This document shows positions 1-14,606 of a stretch of DNA of 64,000 bases, in pieces. Where the stretch lies: positions 47,497,381-47,561,380 of the forward strand of contig JALJCS010000001.1 of NCBI GenBank assembly GCA_023055355.1, written 5' to 3'. Position 1 is the first letter of the stretch. The number at the start of each line of letters is the position of its first letter. This DNA comes from Agelaius tricolor. Taxonomy: Eukaryota > Chordata > Aves > Passeriformes > Icteridae. The translations under genes were made by a program, and so were the position numbers. The notes under the pieces were generated by a model. That model made no database searches. It was not told the DNA's origin and was given only the letters and a program-made list of their open reading frames with translations.

Positions 1-1852
1 TACAATAGCATCTCAGTGAGGCTAATAAAGTAAGGATCAAAATACTAATCTTCCAACAGATTCTCTGATTCAGCCCAGTCCACTGTTGAGAAATGGGAAT
101 GAGCAATAAAGAACTCAGTGTGTTTTTACACAGACATCCCAATTGAGCAGCACTGCAGTGTTCAGAGCTCAGCAATTTGACTTTGTACGTCTGATAGGTG
201 CACTAGAAGACAAGGGAATTGCCTCCCAAGATCTGCTAAAAACACAAGTGATGCCCTCGTGGTTGTATGGCATCAAAATAAACTCAAAATCTTTATCAGA
301 CTGGAGTTTAATTTTTTTTTTTCAGAGTAAAAATGGGAACTGCAAAAAATATAATTCAAATATAATTTTACCACTAAAGAGGGACAGGAGGAAAATCTTT
401 TAAAATATTGGTAAGACACATATTCTTTCTACTTGCTCTGCCAGGCATTAAACATAGTAATTGTGTTAAAGAGCATAAAAATCAAACATTAGCAAGTTTC
501 CAATGAGATCAATATTTGTTTTCTCATTCTGCCTCATTTTGTTGTTAATGTAAGGGACAAAAAACCCCACATAAAATGAAAGCATTTTGTACTAAAATTC
601 TTGGACTACCTATATTAAGTTACTCAAAAGCTGACTTCAAACTACCTACTTTCTATAAAGTGTTCTGCAAATAGATTTTGGTAGCAGCAATGTGTCTTTG
701 GAAAGCTCCCCAACAAAGCTGACTAATTTAGGCAGCAACATTTTCCAAGCTTTTATTCTCTGAGACTGTCCTTAAAACTAAGGGCAGAAGCATACCCAAC
801 TGAGTTAGATTTTGGCTATGCTACCTCCAATTTTACCTTTGCTTTAACTTTGTTTTAACCATTCTGATTATTTTCCAAGTAAATAAAATACAAAATACTA
901 ATAGGCAAAGTTTATATTTTTTCTTTGAAAATAATCAAATTTTAATAACATAAATGCAGTTCTAAAGCAGAGCAATTACTTGGGCCCATGGAGTTAATAG
1001 GTATTTCTCCAGTAACATCAAAAGGAAGTGTATTCCATAGTTTTTAATCTTGTCCTCAGGGCCAGAGGAACACCTAAAACATCTCAGTCATGCATCTCAC
1101 AACAACAGACCTGCTACACTGAAGCATAACAAAATTTTTTCGCCAGCATGTCCACTGTCTCAATGAAGTAGAACTCTAAACCCTAATGGGGTTAAACAGA
1201 AGACCAGAAACTTCCCAACAGAATTTGCTTTTTGCCATCATTTTGTGATGAAAGAGACCCTGGGCTGGACTACTTTCATAAATACAAGTAGAAAGAAAAT
1301 AATTTATTTAAAAAATATGTAACCAGATAGTCTCATTCCATTGCACTTGGGTGTGTTTGTTCAACACCCTATAAAAAGCTTTAATTCATAAATTACTTAC
1401 ACATCTTTCCCATGCTGAAAGTCATCACTTATCTCATATACAACCAGCATTAGCTTCCCCAGAAGCACGGTCTGCCAGAAGAGGAAAGGCCTTTTCAAAA
1501 TGCAAGGCAAAACTACTCATTAATAAAACAAAGATGATGGGGAAAGGCTGCCAAGGGGCAGCTTTATCTAACAAGGCAATAAAGTACACATGATTGAGCA
1601 AGGTGGTGACTACATTTTCTGTGTTTAGCTTTCACTGTCAGTACAACTCAAGTATTCCAGTAACATCACATGAACGTGGCATTTTTAAGTAAAAATTTTA
1701 TGTCAGGATGTGTACAACAATCTATCTGGATACGATCAGAAATTTTGCTGTCTGTCCTGCTGGCCAATGCTGTAGCATTATGTCAGTATGTCCCCTTTAT
1801 CCATCAATTTATCTTGTCTTATGGCTAGACTAAATGTTCCTTGGAGTAACGA

Positions 1853-1881
1853 CATGCTGTGCAAGCTCTTAGCACAGCATG
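1853..1881. repeat. Perfect 10-bp inverted repeat (hairpin)
   Basis: The arms CATGCTGTGC (1853-1862) and GCACAGCATG (1872-1881) are exact reverse complements around a 9-base loop. There is no T-run terminator or gene nearby to give it a role. It could be a chance palindrome or the remnant of a small element. Confidence 0.85.
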
Positions 1882-2633
1882 ATCTTGTTCTATGACCAAG
1901 TTTTTAAAGCTTTGGAGCATTATAAACAACCACATTCAAATTTACTAAAATAATGTAGACATGCTAACTGAACTCCAAACACGGACATGAGTTAATATTG
2001 TGCTACCTTAAAGTATAAGACCCAGATTTTTTTTCACTAGCTGGCTAAGCACAGAGACAAGCTGCCTGCTTTAATGGAACTCATGTATTTGTGACCCTAC
2101 CAATCCACAAGGGTTCCAATGCCAGGCTCTGAGCAGGTACCTGGTGATTCCAGGCAAGCTTTTGGCCTTTTTGATGAGATGGGAACACCTGCTCCTTCAG
2201 GAGTGAATTGCAATCAATCTGTTTAATGTAGGTCTTCAAATGTCATCGTGATGATTACAGGTCACAGTATATATTTTCTAGAACTGAACCCAGGACTGCC
2301 TTAGAAACTTCACTTTCTTCATTTTTTTTATGCTCTAGGAATTTCGTTTGTCACTTACCTTACAACCCTATTAAAATGTTAATTACCTTTGTCAATTTAT
2401 GATGCTGATGATCAAAGCTGTTGGTGTTCTGTCAGCTAGGGAAGGAGCTAAAAAACAACAAAAAGATATTTTTAGAACATAAAAGAAAGAGGTAACTAAA
2501 AAGAAATCTGGATTTAACAAAAAGAATTCTGATCTGATAGGAAAAAAAAGAGTTGTGGAGAGACATAATTTCACAGGAATGCAAAATTTTTAGAAATAAG
2601 GAAAGCTCATATTTCCATAATCTTTTTTTAAGT

Positions 2634-2673
<40 letters not shown>
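2634..2673. repeat. (GATA)10 microsatellite
   Basis: Ten uninterrupted GATA units are followed directly by a short AC/CCCCC stretch. A perfect tetranucleotide run of this length is likely to vary in length between individuals. It explains the Ser/Ile/Tyr/Leu-periodic open frame on the other strand, which is not a gene. Confidence 0.97.
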
Positions 2674-5600
2674 TACACACACCCCCACAGAGAACACAGT
2701 ACAAGTGACATATATTTGAAACCTTAATGCAACAAATTTTATCCCTTACTGTTATTGTAACAGAAAGTCCACAGCTACATGGAATTTTGTATCAATACAG
2801 TGGCCCACTAAAGCTGTCCATGGAAAGCCAACTGCTTCTCCCAACAAAGGAGAACAACCTCAAGCAGTTCCACTGCAGTCCTGACAATTTATCCAGTTGT
2901 AACTTCACCCAGAAGAGGGCAGGCTTTCTCAGACAAAGAGAGAGAGGCTACGATAGCTGGCTGACACACTACTAGGAGTATTTTTCCCCTCCTAAAAGAG
3001 TTACCACAACTGGCTATACACCATCATTTCATCAAAAAGTGAGAGTGGTTACAGAAATGAAACAACACACCACATTCCTTTAAAACTGCCTGGAAGACCT
3101 ATGATTAATAAGCCCTGATCTTACAATAAGTTACAAGCTGGAGAAATCAATCAAGCACGGAGAGATAGAACAAATCTGCAGGGAAGAAAAAAAATAGAAG
3201 AAAAAGATGGAGGTTTTATTCAAATTTGGACCTCATCATACTAACAGTCTTAATTCAAGCACAGTTCTGAATCCTGGTCTCCTAACTTCCAAAACAGCTC
3301 TTGCAGATGTTTTCCATTTTGTGTAAAACAATTACTATTGGCACAGAACAAAACCTGAGTTCACAAAATGGGACATTTTGTTCCTTCTTCAGATAAAATA
3401 ATTAAAATAAGGGTGTGTTGCTCTCAGCATCTCTTATCACTTGGTATTTACAACACCTTCCCCAGAGGCAAAGATGAGCAGTTTATAGATTAATATCTGC
3501 ATCTTCAGATGCCATATACTTCACATAGGAGTCCAATTACTGAGCAACTTCATACAAAGTAAGGAAAGAAAAGACAGGGATTGTGGTTTTGTAAATTTAG
3601 CTACAATGCTTTTAGCCCAAGCTATTAGCTTAATTCAATCTGACAGCAGTCTCAGGTTAAAAAAAATACCCATAGTATTTTTTTGTGACTAAACCAATAA
3701 AAAAACTCCAACAAACCAAGGAACAGGCTCTTCCTCTTCATTCCTCCAGAAAATCTCTCAGACAGGCCTGATTCATACGACAGCACTTGCTCAGATCAAA
3801 ATAGAATAAGCCACTTATTAAGGATGAGTTAGGAAGACATTGATTTAGAATCCTTTGGCATGAAAGGACCAGAGAGAGGAGGACACAGAAGACCTATAAA
3901 GGGAGGGAGGAAAGAGTACCATGTGTGAGAATGCCATGGTTACAGACCAGAACAGATTAATTGTCAAAAGACCTCCTAACAGAATTAACTGGAAACACTG
4001 AGAACTATCTGGAGGAATAATTTGTGTAGCAAAGAACTGAGCTGATAAATAAGAATAATGCAGCAGAAGAAAACAAGGAGAAAACCAACAAATCCAGAAA
4101 CCCTCACACTGGTCACAGTTAGCAGGACACGGTTCTTGCAAGCTGCTGAAATGGTTTTGGGGGAAGATATCTTGAAAGTGCTCAGAAGGAGATGAGGAAA
4201 GAACTGAGAAATTTTGAAAAGTAAAAGTTGTCCCTTATTCTATCTGATCTCATCCTCTATATACAGAGATAGAATTTCTAGAAACTCCTGTTAAATAGGT
4301 AAATGCCAAAAAATGCAGAATACTGGCTGACTTCTGCAGGTTTTTGTCAGTTCTCACAGGTGTTTTATCTTACTAAAAAATAATTTTTCTACAACATGCT
4401 TTTTAGACTGCAAGAAAAGCTTACATGTACCAGAAAAATAATAAAAAACGTGGCAGCTATCAAGTCAGGAGATAGCTTCAAATGTTAGCAGCACAACATC
4501 ATAGGCAGCCTGCAAGTATCAAACTTGCCTATGCAAGCTACTGCTGAAATTGCCCACTTTGCTCATTCCCTCCAGCAATCAGAGTTGATGTGACTTAATC
4601 TCATTAATTCACTGAGCTGAATGCACTGGAGAAAAAGAGAGCTCAGCAGTTTAACCAGCTTCGTTCATCATTTTTCTTTCCTTCCCCTACCTTTCATTTT
4701 GAAGTTCTCTCTATCATTCATGAATTCTCTGCCTCATATCCACAGACAATAGAATAAAACAGCTTTTCCCCCCCAAGGTTGCTTTGTTTTTCTAAAGGCT
4801 TAAATCAGCCAGAATCAATTTGCTGATTGTGCATCACAAACTGAACCAATCTACATCCATTTATATCCAAGTACACACAATAAATATAGTCATTCTCAAA
4901 CAGGAAATGGAGTTTTCATTCTTTTAAACTCTACACAGCATCTAGGCTGAAAGGAGACCTTTATTTTTTTTAAATCATATTCTCCAGAAACTCAAAGGAC
5001 TAAAAATTACAAAAAGAAAATAAGCAAGTGTCTATAATGGCTAAATAGTCCCATTTAACAAAAAATTAAAAAAAAAAAAAAGTAACAGAACCACAAAATA
5101 GGGATGTGGGTTTGCTGGGGTTTTTTCAAACCACAGTATAAATTCAAGTCGTTCCCAGAATGCACTCCTTACCACAAGATTGTTTTACTTGAGTCTACAA
5201 GATTATTAGCAAACATTCAACTTCTATACATTTTCTCCAATACTAAAGGAAACTTTCTTAAATGACGAAGTATAGATGTATAGTTCAAAACAGTTGGCTG
5301 AGAAAACAAATTATTTTTAGAAAAGTGTGACACCCTTGGCTGTATAATCTAAAATCATAACAAGCTATTTATTTTTTAAAAACAGTATACCTAAACTGGC
5401 TACAGATTCAGTATTTCAAAGTGGTCAGTCAGAATAGTTTAGACAGTCAAGAAAAGTCTCACAAAAACCCTGTATCATAATACTTGCTTCAGCTTTCAGT
5501 ATTTGAGAGTCAGTGAGTAAAAGATGCATCTTTACTTAACTATACTATATTATAATATCAAGCCACTCTGCAAGCAAGGAAAACAAAGCAGCCTTGACAT

Positions 5601-8600
5601 TATAGCCTGAAATACCCAGGCAGTGAGGAAAAACCAGAATGAAATTAAAAGAGCAAGACATGTAGAAAAAGAAATCTTTTTTGTGTACTCTCTTTCCATA
5701 ATATCTGAATTTTGGCACTGTGCACAATATCATTCTCCAGTCAGAGAACTGCTTAACACAAGGATATATGCATTTGGCTTTGTCACTAGGTTTTACTTCA
5801 AGTACAAGAAGCAGACACTGAAGCCTGATAAGGTATGTGACAGATAAAATGCTTAGCATGGAAGAATTACTTTCCTCCCAATACAGCAATGGTTTAAACT
5901 TTATTTTTTGCAGGCGAATGGAGACAGACAGGAGCAGGAAAATAATCTGGTAGTAAAGAAAGCAGAGCTTTGCTGTGCTAGACTGGGAACTAAAATGTTA
6001 TGCAAGGCTATCAGGTGTCCAGCATGAGATTTTTACAGTATAAAGGTTTGTCTTGTAGGAGAGGAAATAAAGATATTTAGCCATGGGTAGATATTTAGCC
6101 TGTGGATAACAGAAGAGAGAGAGATAGGGGAAAATGAATAAAGAGGTCATTACATTGAAGGCAGGAAGGTAGCATGAATGCATCCAGACTGGAAAATGAT
6201 CCACAGTGGGGAAGGACAGTACCACTTATTTAATAAGGAAGCAGAGTGAAACCAGATTTCACTATTTCAATGACTGTATGCCAAATGAAACTTATGCAGC
6301 TTCCAGTGGTAAAGTAAGAGAATGGACTAAGATGAACAAGAGAAAGCAAGGAAGACAATTCAGAAAGCAAGCATTGATCCCACTTTCTCTGCAAATTGAT
6401 TTGATTTTCAGGATAAAATTAATGAAATAAAAACTAAAACTTAATCCAAGAATACTGAAAATTTGAATGCTATAGAAAAGAAGAATGCACCTGGCTATTC
6501 ACCTCAGCAAAGAAAAGAGACTCAGAGAGTCATAGGAAACCAAAATACTTGGAGATTGGACAAAAAAGAAAACACAGAACAATATAGGTATAGAGCAGGA
6601 AGAGTCCACTGTTACCAAACAAGGACAAACAGTCTTTAAATTTAATTGATCTCTTTCCTGACTAAAATAATAAGGGAACAAGTTCTGAGCAACTTCAGAT
6701 GAAGACAGCATGGCTTTGTATATAGGAACAAATTGAGCTTGTAAGGAACAAAACAGATTGCAAAATATGCAAAGCTAACTTATTAGTCTAAGCCACAAGA
6801 GATTTCAGGGAGTTCTCTAAAGGCAGAAAAAGCCACAGTAGGGTGGCTAAAAACCTAAGTAAATGGCTTTTATGTGTCAGAGGGAACTGAAATTTACAGT
6901 CACAAACTCAAAGTACTGTTCATAGTTCTTTCACACTCTGTCTCTTATACAGCACCTTGTCACCTGATAGTGCTACAGGATGGCAATGCAAATGTGCATT
7001 TGACCTCATGGTACTATTTGTTCTACATTCGCCAGTCTGGATACACAGTGCTGTAATACATGTCATTTTATGCCATTATAATGCACTTATGTCTGGCACA
7101 AATTCATCACAGCCAGTGGTGTCCTATTTGATAGTGGAAGAATAAACAGAAGTGAAATCTGGCTTCAGCTCGGTTCACCTCAGACCAAAAGCTCACCAAG
7201 CAAAAAGCAGCAATCAAGGTACTTCCTGGCATACAGCAGACATCCAGGGGGGCCAGTGATTAGGTCCACAGACTCAACCACAGCTCTTCCCAGTTGATTT
7301 CATGTTTCCCTTCTGACTTGTTTGGAGATTATTTCTATGGCCATATTAGCATTTCTGTTCTCATCATCAGGAATATTTTTCATTCTCCTAAAGCATCAAA
7401 ATTTGCAAACACACAAGAGGAAGGACCTTGAAATATGGAACCAACCCTACAATTTAGGCTGACAATAACTTGCAAAGCAGCAATCACTTTCCACAATCAC
7501 ATTCAGAGTAAGCTTCATCAGACATGAAACTCACATCCAGGAAGCAAACAGCAGATATAGAAATGTAAGTACACATGCCAACCTAATCACATTTTTAGCC
7601 AACTAAATATGATTTTTGTTTGGAGAAGCATGTTCCAGTATATTGTTCCTGATGTTCTAAATATTGTAAGAGTGCTTTGCCAGTCACAACACAGCTATTG
7701 ATTGTCCTTCCCAGCCTCATCCACAAGGCTAAACACAATATCCCAATAATTTGTATGCAGGCATCTGTGACAATGGAAGGTCAGTATTTGTTAATTAGAG
7801 TAGAAAGAGAACAAAGTCATGAACTCAAATGGATGAAGATTAACAGTAATGTGGAAGTGTTTTGATTCTAAATATCACCAGGTAATAATGGCATCATCAC
7901 AGGGTACAAGTGCTGCATCCAGGTCCATCCTCTTCACTCTGGCCTCTCTCCATTTCACTACCCAGCATTTGGGCAATGCTACCTGGATAACCTCTCCATG
8001 CCAGCAATTCAGAGGGAATGAACAGGACAGAAGTCACTCTTCCTCTTCCTCCTCCCCCTCCACAGTGCTGATTCCTGACTCCTGCAGTCTGCAGAAAAGC
8101 AAAGAACTGCTGCTCTACAGTTAGTAGGGCAGTCGGTGGATGCAGAGAGTAGAGTGCTTTGAGGCAATGACTGCATGTCATGTCTAAGCAGCCAAACTTA
8201 CACTGCAGTTTCTGTTCTGGGACAAAAATCCTCTAAGAGTAAGTCTTACAACTCCAGAGAAATGAGATGCTTTATTCAGCTTTTGCTACAGACTGTAACA
8301 GAGGCATACCCACCTCACAGGCCCTTCCTTGTTTCTCAAACCACTATTGTCCTCCTTCCTAAAAGTGAAGATGCTGTCACAGTTTTTACTGATACCAAAT
8401 ATTCATAGCTTCATGCATTGGCACAAGGAGGTGAGGAGTTTTCAACATACTAACTTTTCTGCAGTATTTCAAGATCCTTCTTTGCCCAGCTCTCTTGCCA
8501 AAAAAGACATTATTATTCTCACAGTGGAAGCCAAGTAGCTCTAAAACCTGTTTAAAGCAGCCTAGCAGAATTCATGTCTAGGGAAAAAAAAAGCACCATG

Positions 8601-11600
8601 ATTAAGAGGCAAGAAATCAGGTTTGACCTTCAAAAGTTCCAATGGGTCATTTAAGGGTGGTATCTCTTCCTTTAAAAATAAGTAATCACTTAAACAAAGG
8701 CAATGCTGATTCTGAGCCAAATAAAGCATCCTTACCAACAAAGAAACCTGCCCAAATGGGCAAGTTCAACTGGCTTCACTGAACACTGACAAAATATTTC
8801 TGAAGATTTTCTTGGAACAATATCTAAAACACTACAATTAAACATGTGAAGCAGCAAAAAAGGGAACAGAAAAGGGAGTTTTCTAGGGCATCAAAAGTGG
8901 GACACAATGTATGATTAATTTTTTTTTCAGATCTTTAACTTTTAAAAATGTGTTTAATTAAAAGAAACATATTTGCATTACTCATGCAGATTAATGTAGC
9001 TCAGGTCACCGAACGCTTTCTGATTTGTAATTATTAACAGTTTTAACTGCCTCTGAAAATTATATTAGAGGGCTTGGGAAAAAAATCAAGAATCTTCACC
9101 ATCCGCTTTGTAAGCAAACATTATTTACTGCATCCACCTCTAGGTAGCAATTTACATAGTTCTTACTACCTATAGCGGTGGCATGTAATACAAAGGTTTG
9201 GGTCCAGGGTCTTGTTTGGCTATCTCTTGTTCTAAACAAAGAATTTCATTTTCTGCCAATTAAAGGACAAGCATATAAACCATAGAAACTTCCCAGTTTA
9301 TTTGTTAAAGAGATGGGGAAGAGATTGAAAGTATGATTACCAGAGAAATATCTCCATTACAGACCATTGGAGGGCTCTAACTCCTAGTTATGCTGCTGGC
9401 AGTATAAGTCAGTTATGGGCTGCTGAGAAATTACCTTCTTCCTTTCCTGTGTTGTTTCCCTCATTAAGAACACACTGACTTCACAAAGTGAGTGCTAACT
9501 GACCTGAAAAACTCATTTCTTGTATAGAGAACTCAAAGTCCAACTTGCTCACTGGGGCCTGAATTTCACCCTTCAGCTACAGCATTGAGATTGAGTGACT
9601 GGTACAGAGACAGCAACCATCCCCTTTCCTTCCTCTCTCCAGTTGTCTTTCTCTCAGACCTGAACTTTTTATTTTTTTAATCCCTTCTGTATTGGTACAC
9701 TGACTTTTCAGACTTCCAAGGCAGGCAGGAGCACTCGGAGTATCAGCACAGGGCTCCAAGCAAGGCACATCTTCCCAAAGTGCAGAAAAATCCAGAAGCG
9801 TTTCTCAGGACAGCAGCAACTTCCTGATTTGAACAGCAAGACCCCATAGGTGAGGACAGGCTTAGTAATTCCACAGCTTTCAAAATCCCATTTCATGGCA
9901 ATTTCCTGAGAAACCACAGCTCCCTGAGGTAGAGTAAGAAAAGGGGCTTTGTTCTTCGGACCCTGTGGAATCCCACCTGAAAAGGCTCCTTTGAAACCTC
10001 ATTCCAGCAGCATCCTAAGGAGCCAGTGAGCTTGTTTCTCACACATAACACAACTGGAGATAACTATGGCAGAGAAAAGTGCAACTACACCAGGTCACAA
10101 ATGGGAGCAGGTCATATAAAATGTGTAACTTGGCAAACAGCGCTAGAACAGCCACTCTGGCACAGGGAGCAAAACAAAACTGAAAAATTTGCAGGTATGA
10201 AGCAAGCAGATGAACAATGAGAGACAAAGTTAGGGCCAGGAATTTAAAGGAAAGAGACAATAGTACAAAACTTTTCTGGCCCATAGTAGGTCAAGTACAG
10301 TGAGATAAAAAACAGAATAAAAGGATATAAAATAGGATTTTATTGTCAAAGAGGTAGGTGGGAACACAGTAAGAGAAAGAAAAAACAGTTTTAGCATGCA
10401 GACAGCCATTTCTCCCAGAAGAAATTAATCTTTCAAAAAAGCTAGTTGTGGTATTCCTAGGATCATATTTTGCTTGAGGGAAAGAGACTACAAAGAATGC
10501 CTTGTAAAAGACTCAAAATACAGAAAAACCTGTGCAATTTCAAGCACAAGATACATTATTTTGGAAGAAAAAATTGCATTTTCTTTGTATTTTGAGACAT
10601 GTAGCATGTAAGGCAAGGACTTTCATACATTCCACAAATTATGCAGACCTGGATTTTCTACAGGCTTTTAAAAAAATACTGTTTCTACTAAAATAATACT
10701 AGCTTTTCAAAAATCAGTGTTCAATACAAACCCTATTGCAGGATTTGTGAGCACAATTTCAGTAAAAGGAGAGTGTTTAGGGCAAGAATGCTTGGTATTT
10801 TAATATAAAACATACATTCATAATTTAATTTTGGATTAAGTAAGATTGAAAGGTACATCCTGATCCTCTGACCAAATTCAAGTGCAGATAATTAGTCTGC
10901 TTTGTGGGGGAAACTAGAAGGCTAAGGAATCAGTTATTTTCTGTTACTACTGAACAATGATCAGTACTTGAATATCAATGCTAAGTGAAGGCGATTTTAT
11001 ACATACAGCTGCTTTTCAAGTTGTTTCAGCAACTTCAGGCAAAATTTCCTGAATGTGCTCAGGTTTCTGGGTTCAAAACCCACAGGCAACACTCCATTCT
11101 CTATTTGTAGATGGATTAGCTTTTATTCATAAAATAAAATTAACATTTCAGATTTCCTTTTAAAAATACAGACATTGTTATTCTTGGAGAACTCAAACTT
11201 TAACCACATTTGTTACCTTCAACATTTGCATACTGTGAGAGACTCAAGTAGCAGCCCATCTCCTCCAAGATACTTCTCTTTCTTCTACTACTTCAATAAC
11301 CGAAAATAACTCCAATTCTTTTCATAATTGCATCCTTTAAGACCTCAGTCCTATCACCAAGTCCTTGTCTTATTGGGCAACAGAACTGCATTTCTATGGG
11401 AAATGAAAGAGGCTACTCTCCATTCACTTACTTTTGGGAAGTGTGGCACAACAGTTTGCATCCATATGGCTAATCTGTACTCCCTCAAAACAAGGAAGGG
11501 TTCTTCCTCATTGCAAATGGTTGCTAGTCCATTATATCCATCACTAGGTATTGTCAGAGAAAAAAAAATAGCAATTGCCTCAAGTGAAAATCACACCAGA

Positions 11601-14590
11601 AAATTCACTAAATACACAGGATAGTGCTGAAACACAATCCCTAGCCCTGCTAAGTTTCCTAACACAGACAGTCTTAAGGGCCAAACTGATTATTTCTCCC
11701 TCACCCATACATATTTTAATTAGTGCACAAGAAGAAATACTATTACATCATGTGGATTGTCAAACAATTGGCTGGTGGAGCTGTAAGCAAGGTCTTTTTA
11801 AAAAGACTGCGCTCTCAGATTTTTCTGAGAGTGATATATTTGTGATGGTGCAGTGCAAAAGTAACAAGGTTTAAGATAACAGCTTCTTTATTCATCACAG
11901 TTACTGTGAGTATTATACTTAGAATTATTTTCAGACTATCACATTAAAGATGCACTAAAGATGTGTGACTCCTTCCCACTCCTTCAAAAAAAGATGGGAG
12001 GGTAGAGAGGGAGAAAGAAGCTGAACTAGAACAGTTTGTGAAAATGACAACACATTTAATACTGAAAAAAATCATAAAGGCAAGAGCTACATCCTTAAAA
12101 TAACATTTTCAGTTTAATACAGATACTCTTTCTCATTTCCAAATTTAAGCAGGTATCCCTCCTACCAATTTTATGACAAGTGCTGTCATGTTGAGCAGTC
12201 CTTGGCTCTCTAGAAATGTTCATGCTCAACATCTTCTAAAAATAGTTCTTGGTTGTTCTTGCTGCAAGAATTATTTGTTTCAGACTATAACTTCTACTTT
12301 CCATTAACCAAGGCTCAGTTCTGTTTTGGATAAATTTTGATGTGTGAGCAAAGCTCCTGACTTATACAGCATGATGTAATTGTGCTGACAAGATTCACTT
12401 GCCAAGCTAAAACACACAATGGTAAGGGAATGAATAAGCAAGCATACAAAAGGCTGGTCATATCATCAAGTCATCTATTAAAGCTGTCTAGCATTCTCTT
12501 AAAAGTGTTGAAATCGCTTAGAAATCTACCAAAAACTGTTGGGCTAAATTTATTCCCACAAAAGGTGTTGTTCCTAGCCTGAATTTTCCTGAAGACATCA
12601 AGAAGATGGTGAAGGCTGCAGTGATTGGGCATTTCCTTGTCCTTGCTGTTTTGGACTGTTATCAGCCAAGCTGGAAGTTAGAGATATTATATTGTCAACC
12701 ATTACCCTTTAGGGAGAAGCAAGTTGCGTATTTCATGTGAGGGTTCCACAAAAAATGGAGAGGAATAGATATGGATGAAGAGCAAAGAAGAATTTCCCTG
12801 CTGGAAAGGCCACCTCAAAAACTCAAGGAGAAAGCAATACTGGTTCTAACAAAAGGACATGAACTGAGAATACGAGGCAGTAGATACTGGAACAGGGAAA
12901 GAAGCTAGAAGTGAGAGCTGGTGCGTAGGCAGAGACAGATTGTACAGGAATCTGAAGGAGGATAGATACTGCTTTACACTGCTGAGTAATCCTGGCCACA
13001 AAGGTAACTTTCTCAGCTGTACAATCAATTTGGGCATATGGACAAATTATGACAAGTCTAAGAACAATGAAGATTAAGGGGTGATTTTTATGTGCTTGGA
13101 TTTCCTGGGTTAAGAAGTCATTGACCTGTTGCAGATTCCCACTGCTCTTCTAGGGTATTTTGGTGGAAGATAGTACCTCACATTTCCCAGCAAGCTCTCA
13201 GCTCACAAACTGAAGAGGACAGGAGGTGAAAAAAATGTAATCTAAGAAAATAAACAGAACCATTTATCTGAAGAAGAAATACTTTTTTCCTCAAAACAAA
13301 AGGCAAAGTCTAAATGCTGTCTTCCTTCTTTTAACAGGAAGAGCTGCTTTATTATATAACACATATAACTGAAGCAAAAATTTAAGACTCACAAAAGTCT
13401 TAGAACTACTTATATGGACAATCAAATAATATCAGATAGACATTGCTGTGAACTAATAACAAATGATTTACTGGTTAGTGTTCCTTTATATCTCTTCTAT
13501 ATATATATTCAGAACTGGTCACAGGGAAAAAAAATTGATTGGAACTATGGGGTTTTATGTGTGGATTGGCAGTCTGAATTAGAATAGCATAAACTTTATT
13601 ACTACACAAACCAACACTTTTTCCTCCTTAAGTACAACCTTTAAATGCAGCCTCTTGAGTCAGCAAAAATTTGAAACAGAACCTAATATTTTGTTAAGAT
13701 CTATTTTCCCCCCTTTTAAACCTTCAGTTTTACTAATTATAAAGGAGTAAATTTAGCTTATTACCTTATCTCATATTTTCCCACCTAATGTTTACTGTAA
13801 GAATATATGAAAGACACAAACAAAGTATTTTTCTTGCCTACTTTTTTCTGTAAATCATTTTGGTGGACTCATCTGCTCCAGCTCTCTGGAGGTATCTTCT
13901 TTCCATTAATCAGAGTGGAAAGGTAGAGAGCTAGCATAGGCCGGACATTGAACTTTCAGACTGCAAAGACTCTAACATAACCCTAGGTTACTTCCATTCA
14001 GTTCTATACTACATAAGAGTTTCTAACACCTTCCTAAAGCAAAAAGCATACAGAAAGTCACTCAGTTCTTAAATCCTCCTGAGGTCAACTAGTACAATTC
14101 TCCACTTTTGACTTGGATACCACTACAGACCATACACACACACAAAAACTTGAAATACTGCATTATCTCATTCAAAGAAAATAATAGGAAAATTACTGAG
14201 GTGAATTGTATTTTGTGATGATGAACCAAATCCGGGTCTAGTGTTTCTTCACTTATACATATTCAAACTTTTAAACATAGGTTGAAAGAATGAAGGCTTA
14301 AGCTTATATGGGAACAGACTTAAGTAGCTCATGAAATTCAATACTTCATAAAAATCTTTGTTATAAATTAATCTCTGAAAGGTAGTAAGTCAAGCCTGTA
14401 ATGCCTTAGAATTAACCCTTCCATATTCCCTTTTCTATTGCTATTAATTTTTTATTTAGTACACCTCCAAAAAGATTCATCTAGACCCTGGGGGAACAGA
14501 AGCTGGAGACAGTCTTCAGTGACATTCAAATCAAACTGACTGTCACATGGAATAGTTAATGCCAAGCCAAGTCTTTTAATGAGAACTTGG

Positions 14591-14606
14591 AAAAAAAAAA
14601 AAAAAA
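14591..14606. repeat. Poly(A) tract, 16 A
   Basis: An uninterrupted A run lies in otherwise AT-rich DNA. I saw no flanking target-site duplication or retrotransposed body, so it is recorded only as a homopolymer. Confidence 0.85.

Noticed and set aside
2432..2704. Open frames across the GATA repeat
   Set aside because: The apparent Ser-Ile-Tyr-Leu periodic peptide is a translation of the (GATA)10 microsatellite.
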